This document shows, in pieces, positions 25,246 through 33,116 of a stretch of DNA of 53,674 bases (its first letter is position 1; each line of letters begins with the position of its first letter). The stretch covers positions 1-53,674 of the forward strand of contig CAZUDI010000023.1 in NCBI GenBank assembly GCA_964618975.1, in the 5' to 3' direction. A program made the translations under genes and the position numbers. The DNA is from CAZUDI01 sp964618975 (GTDB lineage: Bacteria; Desulfobacterota; Desulfomonilia; UBA1062). The notes beneath the pieces were generated by a model. That model worked only from the letters and a program-made list of their open reading frames with translations, did no database searches and had not been told where the DNA came from.

Positions 25246-26450
25246 AGGACAATCTGACCAAAACCCGCGAGATCCTGGCACAGTACCGTGAGGACTATGC
25301 CCTGTGCAGCAAGTGCAAGATCTGTCATGGCAACCATGTCCAGGAAGTCAACCACGCCCGGTTTTTCCGCAACTGCCCCTCCGGATCCCATTTCCGCTTC
25401 GAGGCGTATTACGCATCGGGCAGAATGGAGCTGGCGCGGGCGCTCTGTCTCAAAGAGCTCCAGGTCACGCCGGAATACAAGCATGCCCTCTATACCTGCA
25501 TGCAATGCGGCAGCTGTCAGGAACAGTGCTACCCGGTCAAGCAGCTCTTCCCCTTGCGCGTGATCGAGCTCCTGCGGGAAAAGGGTGTGGCCGAGGGCTG
25601 GGGCCTGCTGCCCGAACATGCACCCATCCTCAAGAACCTTGAAGAACACGATAATTTCCTGGGCAAACCCCAGGCCGAACGCAACCATCTGATCGCCGAA
25701 CTCGGCGTCAAGGACGCCGCAAAAGAACGATGCAGGACCCTGCTCTTCATTGGCTGCCATTACAGCTTCAAGCCCGAGCTGCAGCAGGCCCTCACCAGTG
25801 CCGTACGCCTGCTGCAGAAATCCGGGGCCGATGTCGGCATCCTTGGCGCACAGGAACTCTGCTGCGGCGCGCCGCTCCTGGAGCTGGGCGACCGTGATTT
25901 CTTCGAGGCCTTTGCCGCGGAGAACATCAGGCGCATCGATGCCACCGGGGCCGAGACCGTCATAACCCTGTGCGCCCACTGCGCGGCGGTGTTCGCCGAG
26001 GAGTATGCCCCCTTCATGAGGACCAAGCCGCAGCACATCACGCAGGTCATCAGCAACGCCCTGGGAAATGGGGCCCTCAAGGCCGCCAGGGCCGCCAGGA
26101 AAACGGTGGCCTGGCATGATCCCTGCCGCCTGGGGCGCCGGCTCAAGGTCTACGACGAGCCGCGCGCCATCCTGGATGCCATCCCCGGACTGAAACGGGT
26201 CGAGCTCGAACGCAGCCGGGCCAACACCCTGTGCTGCGGAAACGGCGGCATGGCGGCGGCGGCCTACCCCGAATTCGCCCTGGATGTCGCCCAGGAGCGG
26301 GTATATGAGGCCGAATTCGCGGGGGTGGATCAAATCGTGACGGCCTGTCCCTGGTGCGAGGAGATGCTCCTCAAAGGCGTACAGGGCCGCAGTTCCAAGA
26401 TCCAGGTCGAAAACATCTTGACGCTGCTGGATGAGAGCGTGGGAGGTTAG
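25242..26450 (+). CDS. Fe-S/CCG-domain electron transfer subunit, GlcF/HdrD-like
   Basis: A 402-residue subunit passing electrons from the flanking flavoproteins. Two [4Fe-4S] ferredoxin-type sites are visible: C22, C25, C28 with C45, and C86, C89, C92, C96 (CMQCGSCQEQC). Two cysteine-rich CCG domains follow: LCCGAPLLELG with ITLCAHCAAV, and WHDPCRLGRR with LCCGNGG and ACPWCEEM. Such CCG domains occur in GlcF, GlpC, LldE/LutA and heterodisulfide reductase subunit HdrD. No membrane segment is seen, so its electron acceptor is not evident. It shares ATGA with the upstream gene and is four bases from the next start. Confidence 0.88.
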   Translation: MKDNLTKTREILAQYREDYALCSKCKICHGNHVQEVNHARFFRNCPSGSHFRFEAYYASGRMELARALCLKELQVTPEYKHALYTCMQCGSCQEQCYPVKQLFPLRVIELLREKGVAEGWGLLPEHAPILKNLEEHDNFLGKPQAERNHLIAELGVKDAAKERCRTLLFIGCHYSFKPELQQALTSAVRLLQKSGADVGILGAQELCCGAPLLELGDRDFFEAFAAENIRRIDATGAETVITLCAHCAAVFAEEYAPFMRTKPQHITQVISNALGNGALKAARAARKTVAWHDPCRLGRRLKVYDEPRAILDAIPGLKRVELERSRANTLCCGNGGMAAAAYPEFALDVAQERVYEAEFAGVDQIVTACPWCEEMLLKGVQGRSSKIQVENILTLLDESVGG

Positions 26451-26454
26451 GAAG

Positions 26455-28086
26455 ATGAAAAGACCCCAAGCACTGCCCAAGAGTATCTACCTTGAGGACA
26501 TGGACAACCGGCGCGTGATCAGGCGCCCCAAACAGATGGAGACCGATCCCACCCACAACCTGCCCGAGAATCTGGAAAAGGCCGTGAGCCTGCTCAGGGC
26601 CGCCCTGGGCGACAAATGGGTCTCGTGCGACGATGCCATAACCGCCGGCTACGCCAGGGACCAGGGCTTCAAACACTGCATGTACCCCGATATCGTGGCC
26701 CTGCCCGGCAGCACCGAGGAGGTCGCCCAGGTCTTCCAGATCGCCAACGAGTGCCTGGTTGACGTCATGCCCTACGGCACGGGCTGCAACACCGTGGGAC
26801 TCACCATCCCGCTCTTCGGCGGCATCATCCTGGACGGCCGGCGCATGGACAAGATCCTGGAGATCGACAGGGACCATCTCTACGCCAGGATCCAGCCCGG
26901 GGTGAACTACTGCATGCTCCAGGCCGAGGCCCAGAAGCGGGGCATGCGCGTGGCCAACCCCTCGGCCCCGGCCACGGTCTCGGTGGTCTCCAATCACCTG
27001 TTCTGCAACATCAACACCATGGCCTCCAAGTTCGGCTTCGGCATGGACAACGTCATCGAGGCCCAGGTCGTGCTGCCAACAGGCGAGATTCTGGAGGTGG
27101 GTCCGCGCGCCCACGGCATGGACCCGGCGCAGGTATCCGGCTTCGGACCGGACATGGCCAACCTGCTCCGTTACGCGGTCGGTACCCTGGGCTACGTGAC
27201 CGAGATGACCATCCGGCTGTACAGTACACCGGAAGTCGACCTCGAGTTCTACCCGGCCTATCCGGACGACGATCTCACGGACCTGATCGAGGCCCTTTAC
27301 CGCCTGGCACACGACAACCAGACCCTGGAGCTCGCCCATCTGCAGAACACCTTCTACGGCATCTTCATGGGCAGCAACAACAAGGAGACCGAGGCCTTCG
27401 TGGATGCCGTGCCGCGCAACAACATCATGGCGCATTTCGGCGGCGTCACCGAGGAGGAGGCCCGCATCAAGGTGGAGCACGCCCAGGAAATGGTCCAGGA
27501 TGTCAGTGAGAAATTCTTCTTCATCGACCCGCAGATGATGCGGGAGATGGTGGGAGACAAGATCCATCTGGATCGCTGGAACAAGTACTTCCGCGAGACG
27601 GTGCGGGTCCAGCGCGTGCGCGGCAGCTTTATCATCGGCGCCCTGGTCAACAATCTGGAAAACTTCTACGAGGTCGAAAAGAGCATGCGCGAGGGGGTCA
27701 CCAACCAGATCGGCACCACGCACGGGATCTTCCGTCCGGACGACGCCAGCGCCTACTTCCAGCCCTACCACATGGGACGCATGGCCTACCTGGAATTCGA
27801 CCTGTACACCAACCAGGACGACAAGGACGATTTTCTGCGGGCCTATATGGGCTTCTTCCGCGCCATCGGCGTGTCCCTGAGCAAGGGCACCATCATGGCC
27901 CATGGCGTGACCAGCCTGATCAAGGGCTGGCCCGGCCTGGATCTGATGCTGCCGCTGGCCCAGCCGGAATTGGACAACCTCATGAGTATGAACATCGCCC
28001 TGAAGCAGACCGTGGATCCCAACAACATCTGCAATCGCCGCTGGGAATACGATACCGGTCTGGGCAAGAAACGCACCCTGTTCTAG
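26455..28086 (+). CDS. FAD-linked oxidase, GlcD/vanillyl-alcohol-oxidase type
   Basis: A 543-residue flavoprotein. The FAD_binding_4 domain (about residues 70-260) includes DIVALPGSTEEVAQVFQIAN, VMPYGTGCNTVG and the long NPSAPATVSVVSNHLFCN segment. The C-terminal oxidase domain ends DPNNICNRRWEYDTG. The substrate-facing region resembles VAO/p-cresol methylhydroxylase-like or GlcD-like proteins, which oxidise hydroxyacids or aromatic/aliphatic alcohols. The start follows the Fe-S stop by four bases, with GGGAGG/AGGAAG upstream, so the three genes form one operon and likely one complex. It is longer than typical GlcD (about 500). Substrate unresolved. Confidence 0.82.
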   Translation: MKRPQALPKSIYLEDMDNRRVIRRPKQMETDPTHNLPENLEKAVSLLRAALGDKWVSCDDAITAGYARDQGFKHCMYPDIVALPGSTEEVAQVFQIANECLVDVMPYGTGCNTVGLTIPLFGGIILDGRRMDKILEIDRDHLYARIQPGVNYCMLQAEAQKRGMRVANPSAPATVSVVSNHLFCNINTMASKFGFGMDNVIEAQVVLPTGEILEVGPRAHGMDPAQVSGFGPDMANLLRYAVGTLGYVTEMTIRLYSTPEVDLEFYPAYPDDDLTDLIEALYRLAHDNQTLELAHLQNTFYGIFMGSNNKETEAFVDAVPRNNIMAHFGGVTEEEARIKVEHAQEMVQDVSEKFFFIDPQMMREMVGDKIHLDRWNKYFRETVRVQRVRGSFIIGALVNNLENFYEVEKSMREGVTNQIGTTHGIFRPDDASAYFQPYHMGRMAYLEFDLYTNQDDKDDFLRAYMGFFRAIGVSLSKGTIMAHGVTSLIKGWPGLDLMLPLAQPELDNLMSMNIALKQTVDPNNICNRRWEYDTGLGKKRTLF

Positions 28087-28197
28087 GGTCTGCCGGGGAA
28101 GAGTTGAAATGACGGGTGAGATCTTTGAAGGAACTCGACGAGAAGGCAGGGAAACGCAGACTTCGGCGATGAGCCTGATCAAAAAAGGAGGTAACGG

Positions 28198-28581
28198 ATG
28201 AGCGCGCTAGCGGAGAAGATAGGAGCCTTGGCCGGTAAGCTGGCCAGTTACGAAGGGGTGATTTCCGGCATGTTGTCCACCCTGGATGCCAGGGTCGTGG
28301 GCGATGCGGTCAATAGGAACGGGAATTTCATGGGGCAGGTGATCCGCGATCTCGACCCCAGGGTCCTGGCTGAGGCGATCAACAACAACCCCACCTTCAT
28401 GACCATCCTCTTGAGGGAGCTTGATCCCGCATTGGTGGCCTCGGCCCTGAACAAGAATACCGGTTTCATGACCTCGCTGATCGCGGCACTGCACCCCAAT
28501 GTTTTCACCGATTCCGCAGGCGTGCTGATCAGTAAGATGAAAAACAATATCTTCCCGGTCACGAAGGGGGCAGAGCATTAA
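28198..28581 (+). CDS. small protein of tandem 23-residue LDP-type repeats
   Basis: A 127-residue protein that I cannot assign to a named family. After a short helical N-terminus it consists of repeats with an exact 23-residue period starting at L29, L52, L75 and L98 (last one diverged). The pattern is LDP-x-V-hhh-x-A-hN-x-N-xx-F-M-xx-hhR-x; for example LDPRVLAEAINNNPTFM. The repeats should fold as pairs of amphipathic helices, perhaps lying on a membrane or binding hydrophobic ligand. AAAAGGAGG lies just before the ATG, an excellent ribosome binding site, so it is likely well expressed. It is 111 bases after the FAD oxidase gene, on the same strand. Confidence 0.7.
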   Translation: MSALAEKIGALAGKLASYEGVISGMLSTLDARVVGDAVNRNGNFMGQVIRDLDPRVLAEAINNNPTFMTILLRELDPALVASALNKNTGFMTSLIAALHPNVFTDSAGVLISKMKNNIFPVTKGAEH

Positions 28582-28758
28582 CCACCAGGTACCCTCCATC
28601 GGCCGTCGCCCTGGTCAAGGAGAGGCATCCCGCATGCGCGGGGTGGCGGCCGATGTGGTCTTTGTGCAAAGGCTGTGCCTTTTCTGCTGATCAACGCATG
28701 TGCATGCACCCCGGGGCAGGCCCGGGACCATCCCTGCCACGCACAGCGGCAGGCGACA

Positions 28759-29168
28759 TGGCCCGCAGCGATAACCCCCGACTCTTTCATAAGGGCCTGA
28801 TCCTCTGCGGTACGATCAGCGGATTCATGGACCCCTTCGCCTGGTTCGGGATCCTGGGGGGAATATTGTCAGGCAAAGTCGCGGCCATGGCCGTGTATGA
28901 TCCGCAAAGCGCCCGGCGCGAGTTCGCGCGCTTCAACAGAAACTTCAGGATGATCCATTTCAACTAGCGCCACCTCGTAACCAGAATCAGACCTCAGGTG
29001 AACCTCTTTGAGAAGACGATCAGGATGATCGGCCCTCGCCGGCTTGACCGCATCATATCCAAGCTCGTGACCGACGGCAGCAATAAGTCTGTCTCCTTCC
29101 CGTACCTGGTGACCAGGTCAAATGTGCAGAACCTCAGGAAGGACGCCCTGGCGGCAAGGTCTGTCTGA
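28759..29168 (+). pseudogene. 3' remnant of a FAD-dependent oxidoreductase, with internal TAG
   Basis: One frame reads LFHKGLILCGTISGFMDPF, then a glycine-rich segment ending LSGKVAAMAV, as at the C-terminal FAD-closing end of flavin oxidoreductases such as CrtI-like or geranylgeranyl-reductase-like proteins. It stops at TAG 28965-28967. The same frame then continues open (RHLVTRIRPQVNLFEKTIRMIGPRR and on) for another 66 codons to TGA at 29166-29168, as expected of the usual basic tail. No FAD-binding N-terminus is present upstream; that position holds degenerate repeat-like sequence. I infer a 5'-deleted pseudogene with a nonsense mutation. Readthrough or a short functional protein is less likely. 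Confidence 0.6.
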
Positions 29169-29369
29169 CACGCCGCCATCATCTGCTCTCCGGCCGATTG
29201 CAGTCATCAGTCACGTCATGCGGAAATGTGGCATTGCTCCTGTCGCCACTCTCGGCAAGCCTTTACGGGAGGACAGGTCCGTGCACTCCACGGTCGTCGT
29301 CCCGAAGGCCTGCCGATCCGACAAGCTGCAGCTCCATGCCAACACTCATTGTAACTCCACACAAGATCC

Positions 29370-29426
29370 TTGACATCGGTCCGACCGTCAGGTACACAAT
29401 CTATAACTTGTATATATACAAGTTAT
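29370..29426 (+). promoter_or_regulatory. candidate promoter with perfect 24-bp palindromic operator
   Basis: TTGACA at 29370-29375 is a consensus -35 box; a weak -10 (TACACA) follows 17 bases later. Immediately downstream, 29403-29426 is a perfect 24-bp palindrome with half-site ATAACTTGTATA. TetR-family dimers bind such palindromes, and occupation here would block transcription start. Related half-sites occur at 21841 (11 of 12) and 31496 (9 of 12), upstream of two other genes of this cluster. The rest of 29169-29616 shows no gene. Confidence 0.6.
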
Positions 29427-29616
29427 GCAGGTGAACGCAGGCCCTTTCCACTTTTACGACAAGCGCATTCCACCGGTTTCCGGTCAGCGACCAGGATACC
29501 GTGGAATGCGGCCACCATTTCCCGTGCCGGGGTTCGTGGTTCTCCCCCTGTAGATGTAACCGCGGCACATGGAGAAAGGGTAGAATAAAAAATATATTCT
29601 CAAAGGAGTATGGACG

Positions 29617-31098
29617 ATGAAAGCATTGATTATGGGCGGTGGGATGTCGGGCCTGGCGACAGCGGTTAATCTCCTGGAGCAGGGTATCGCGGTGGAAATC
29701 ATCGAGGCGGACGAGATCTTCGGCGGGCGCGCCAATTCGTGGCTGGATGAGGACGGGGACATGATCGACAATGCCCTGCATGTCTTCTTTCCCTACTATG
29801 TCAATCTCATGAACTTCTTCAAAAAGATGAACATCGAGAAGAACCTGAACTGGAAGAACTCGGAATTCTATTTCGCCCAGGAAAACGGCAAGATGGCGGT
29901 CATGGGTTCCCAAGATCTACCAGCGCCCCTGCACGCGATCGGTGGAGGATTGTCTCTGCTGAAGAACTACCAGGGCGTCCCCAAATGGAAAATGCTCCTC
30001 GGGATGCTGTCCTTTGGCACCATCCTGATGAAATCCAAGCAGGAGATGGACAAGCTGGATGATATGTCCTGGGGTGAGTGGTGCATCCGGCACGCCCCCA
30101 AGGGCGCCATCAAGTTCTTCGATCCGGCCGCGCACGGTTTGACCTTTACCGAACCTTACGCGCTCTCGGCCAAGGTCATGGGCAACTGGGCCGCCAAGGT
30201 AGGGGCCGGGTACGAGTATGCCCGCCTGGCCTTTGCCAACGGCGGCCTGGGCGAGATCTGGGTCGGCAGCTGCCTGGACTACATCAAGCGCAAGGGCGGC
30301 ACGTTCGAGACCAGGAAGGCCGTGACGGCCATCCATGTGGAGGACGGCCGGATCAACGAGGTCATCGTCAACAACGAGGAGATACGCACAGCCGATATCT
30401 ATGTCTCGGCTATGAGCCCCTATGCACTACGCAAGCTCATCCCCGAGGCGAGCTTTTCGCACTCCTACTTTCAGGATCTGTGCTACTTCGAAAACTCGCC
30501 CTCTTTGTCCATCCAGATCTGGTTCGACAGAAAGCTCACCGACGTGGACGTGACCTTCTTCTCGAACGACTGCATCTTCAACACCTATGCGGACCTGTCG
30601 AATGTTCTTCCGCATATCTTCACGGGCGGCAGTATGTTCGAGATGGTCATCTCGCCGGCGGATGCCGTGCGCCACCTGCCGGATGAGATTATCTACGAAA
30701 AAAGCATCACCGACCTCAAACGGCTCTTCCCGGCAGCGCGGGAGGCCATTGTCAAGAAATACAAGGTGGTGCGTGAGCGCCAGGGCGTGTACCGCCCCTT
30801 CCCCGGCATGGAAAAGCATCGGCCCTACCAGCGTTCGCCTTATGCCAACTTCTACCTCACCGGCGATTGGACTAAGACGCATGTCAGCTCCGGCGGAATG
30901 GAGGCGGCCATCTGGACCGCAAACCACTGTGCGGAACTGATCGTGCAAGACAGGCTCAAGAAATCCGTCAAGCTCACCACCGAGTTCGAGCCAGATCCTG
31001 GATTGTATCCGCTACTGAAGACCGCGCTGCCGGGCGTCTTGATCGCTCTGACGGTCGCGGGAATCAGGATCGTGAAACTACTCAGGGCATCGCGGTAG
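29617..31098 (+). CDS. plant-type carotenoid-desaturase-like FAD oxidoreductase with C-terminal membrane anchor
   Basis: A 493-residue flavoprotein. GGGMSGLATAV (GxGxxG at 7-12) and IIEADEIFGGRANSW form the FAD site; the closing segment is NFYLTGDWTKTHVSSGGMEAAIWTA, characteristic of phytoene/zeta-carotene desaturases of plant type and of HpnE-like hydroxysqualene enzymes. Residues about 468-488 form a hydrophobic tail (TALPGVLIALTVAGI), suggesting membrane attachment. No squalene, hopanoid or carotenoid synthase is near, so substrate is open. AAAGGAG with eight bases of spacing precedes the ATG. It lies 190 bases after the 24-bp palindrome and is the best candidate target of the TetR regulator. 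Confidence 0.8.
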   Translation: MKALIMGGGMSGLATAVNLLEQGIAVEIIEADEIFGGRANSWLDEDGDMIDNALHVFFPYYVNLMNFFKKMNIEKNLNWKNSEFYFAQENGKMAVMGSQDLPAPLHAIGGGLSLLKNYQGVPKWKMLLGMLSFGTILMKSKQEMDKLDDMSWGEWCIRHAPKGAIKFFDPAAHGLTFTEPYALSAKVMGNWAAKVGAGYEYARLAFANGGLGEIWVGSCLDYIKRKGGTFETRKAVTAIHVEDGRINEVIVNNEEIRTADIYVSAMSPYALRKLIPEASFSHSYFQDLCYFENSPSLSIQIWFDRKLTDVDVTFFSNDCIFNTYADLSNVLPHIFTGGSMFEMVISPADAVRHLPDEIIYEKSITDLKRLFPAAREAIVKKYKVVRERQGVYRPFPGMEKHRPYQRSPYANFYLTGDWTKTHVSSGGMEAAIWTANHCAELIVQDRLKKSVKLTTEFEPDPGLYPLLKTALPGVLIALTVAGIRIVKLLRASR

Positions 31099-31119
31099 CA
31101 TACATCGACACCCTCCCTT

Positions 31120-31139
31120 CCCCCTCCCCAGGGAGGGGG
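31120..31139. terminator. C/G-rich hairpin after desaturase-like gene
   Basis: CCCCCTCC and GGAGGGGG pair around a 4-base loop, 21 bases after the stop codon. No T run follows on the plus strand, so termination strength is uncertain. Confidence 0.4.
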
Positions 31140-31277
31140 ATCAATCTCTCATACCCTTCTCTGATCTGGAGCACCAGAGCACCGATCGACAGGAGAAGGA
31201 TCGATTATCAGCGCGCCGATAAGATCGTCCTCGGAGTGGGGAATCCATACGCTGAGCGGGTTGAGCATTTCAAGAAA

Positions 31278-31376
31278 GGCCGGATCGTTCGTCAGGGGAC
31301 GATGCACGGCGTGTCACCAGGCGCCATTGATCGGATGAGAAGAGGCCCCTTGAAGCGGCCGGATCGTTCGGCAGGG
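31278..31376 (+). repeat. 20-bp direct repeat pair
   Basis: GGCCGGATCGTTCG(T/G)CAGGG occurs at 31278-31297 and 31357-31376, 79 bases apart, with one mismatch. It is unrelated to the dispersed hairpin repeat. The surrounding gap 31099-31552 has no credible gene. Confidence 0.6.
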
Positions 31377-31455
31377 CCCGGCAATATGGTGCGCTACCAC
31401 AGGTCCGCGCTGGTGGCACCTGTTCTGGCGGCAACCGCAAAAGGCCTGCGCGTCT

Positions 31456-31507
31456 TGACAAGCCCCCCTGTTGCGATAGACTATCTTGAAGGTAATAATT
31501 TGAATTT
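31456..31507 (+). promoter_or_regulatory. candidate sigma70 promoter upstream of the alpha/beta hydrolase gene
   Basis: TTGACA (31456-31461) and TAGACT (31478-31483) are separated by 16 bases; transcription would begin near 31490. Just downstream ATAATTTGAATT (31496-31507) matches the half-site of the 24-bp palindrome at 9 of 12 positions. The gene start is about 60 bases further on. Confidence 0.5.
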
Positions 31508-31552
31508 AATGATTCGAGAATCGTATATTGCAATGTTTCTCAAGGAGGGAAC

Positions 31553-32368
31553 ATGGATCGTACAGGGCACTCTATTGTATCGGGCATGGTGAAACTCAAT
31601 GTGGTGATCGAGGGGGAGGGGCCGGCCGTGCTGCTGCTGCACGGTTTTCCGGATTCAGCCCGCCTGTGGCGCAACCAGATCCCGGCGCTTTCCGCAGCCG
31701 GCTACCGGGTAATCGCACCCGACCTGCGGGGGTTCGGGGAATCGGATGCCCCGGAAGGCAAGGGACACTACGACCTCGACACCATCGTGCGCGACATCGA
31801 GGTTGTGCTGAATGAAACCAGGACAGACCGCTGCGCCCTCGTCGGGCATGACTGGGGGGCGATTGCGGGATGGGCCTTTGCGATTGCCCATCCCGAGCGT
31901 GTGGAGCGCTATGCGGCCCTTTCGGTGGGCCACCCACGGGCCTACCGGCAGGCCGGACTGGAGCAAATGCTGCGCGCCTGGTACGCGGTGACCTTCCAGG
32001 TGCCGGGCCTGACCGAGCGGCTCGCCCCGGCCAACGACTGGTCCCTCCTGCGCCGTCTCGCCCGCAATCATCCCGAGACCGAGTACTGGATTGCGGATAT
32101 GGCGCGACCCGGCCGCCTGACAGCCGGGCTGAACTGGTACCGGGCCAACCTCAGGCGCATGCTTGCAGCCGATTTCGCTGCGGTCAGTGTGCCGGTACTG
32201 GGGATCTGGAGCACCGGCGACCTCTTTCTGACCGAGCGGCAGATGACCGGCAGCGCGGCCTGGGTCGAGGCCCTCTGGCGCTATGAACGCATCGAGGGCA
32301 CCAGCCACTGGATCCCCCTGGATGCCCCTCAGCGTCTGAACGAACTGCTGCTGGATTTCCTGAAATAA
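31553..32368 (+). CDS. alpha/beta hydrolase, epoxide hydrolase-like
   Basis: A 271-residue alpha/beta-hydrolase fold protein. The oxyanion loop is HGFPDS (residues 30-35). The nucleophile elbow is VGHDWGAIAGW, with D100 as nucleophile, which indicates epoxide hydrolase or haloalkane dehalogenase rather than esterase chemistry. The catalytic histidine is in GTSHWIPLD near residue 250. LNWYRANLRR in the cap supplies a tyrosine typical of epoxide hydrolases. AAGGAGGG precedes the ATG at good spacing. It closes the plus-strand cluster and has its own candidate promoter. Epoxide hydrolysis of a lipid or terpenoid fits the neighbouring flavoenzymes; substrate not shown. Confidence 0.85.
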   Translation: MDRTGHSIVSGMVKLNVVIEGEGPAVLLLHGFPDSARLWRNQIPALSAAGYRVIAPDLRGFGESDAPEGKGHYDLDTIVRDIEVVLNETRTDRCALVGHDWGAIAGWAFAIAHPERVERYAALSVGHPRAYRQAGLEQMLRAWYAVTFQVPGLTERLAPANDWSLLRRLARNHPETEYWIADMARPGRLTAGLNWYRANLRRMLAADFAAVSVPVLGIWSTGDLFLTERQMTGSAAWVEALWRYERIEGTSHWIPLDAPQRLNELLLDFLK

Positions 32369-32555
32369 TACAACCCGCGGTCTATCCCGACGGGATCGGT
32401 CGCGGTCAGGACGGCACGCTTGTTTGCCTGGGGTCGGGAACTGACCTCAAGAACCTCCCGACAAGCCGAGACCATCCTCGAGGCGGCAATCGATGGTAAA
32501 TGTGCCCCATCGTGCAGTCTGCTTACTGGGGCCGAGACGTGGCATATTGAAATCA

Positions 32556-32624
<69 letters not shown>

Positions 32625-32648
<24 letters not shown>

Positions 32649-33098
32649 GCAGCGCTTTGCCTGAAAAAACGTCGTCAGAAGCCCGGCGGCCTCCTCGGCC
32701 AGCATCCCGCCCAGCACCTCGGGCCGGTGATTGAGCCCCAGCTCGAAGGCCCTCAGACAGGATTCCACGGCCCCGTAGCGCGCATCGCGGGCGCCGTAGA
32801 CCAGCCGGCGTACGCGCGCCTGCACAATGGCCCCCGCACACATGAGGCAGGGCTCCAGGGTCACATACAGGCTCGCCTGGGGCAGGCGGTAGTTGCCGAT
32901 CTCCCGGCAGGCCTGCCGCAGCACCACCACCTCGGCATGCGCCGTGGGGTCGGCCTCCGCGATCACGCGGTTGTGTCCGCGAAAGATCCGGTCTTCCGTC
33001 ACGAGCACGGCCCCCACGGGAACCTCGCCCATCCGGGCCGCCTTGTGCGCCTCTTCCAACGCCATCTTCATCAAAGAGCGCTCATGCACTTCACGCAT
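32625..33098 (-). CDS. tadA: tRNA-specific adenosine-34 deaminase
   Basis: A 157-residue zinc deaminase that converts A34 to inosine in tRNA-Arg(ACG). Zinc and catalytic residues are H54 and E56 in TAHAEVVVL and C84, C87 in EPCLMCAGA. YGARDARYGAVES matches the conserved region after the active site. Length is normal. The last eight codons or so, including the stop, lie within the tRNA-Ser(CGA) gene, so processing of that tRNA from a shared transcript would cut the tadA message. The tail residues CGEVPKWS are therefore dictated by tRNA sequence. Confidence 0.93.
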
Positions 33099-33116
33099 CT
33101 ATCACCATGGGAGAAG

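Noticed and set aside
26371..28182. 603-codon antisense frame opposite the FAD-linked oxidase gene
   Set aside because: It is a high-GC shadow frame rich in His, Gly and Val; the plus-strand gene has clear family motifs, so this is not a gene.
19156..29168. Carotenoid biosynthesis cluster
   Set aside because: Two desaturase-like genes are present, but no phytoene synthase, GGPP synthase or cyclase. The neighbours are oxidases and a hydrolase, so carotenoid synthesis is not supported.
31236..31592. 118-codon plus-strand frame before the hydrolase gene
   Set aside because: It contains the direct repeats, overlaps the promoter and the start of the hydrolase gene, and has no motif.
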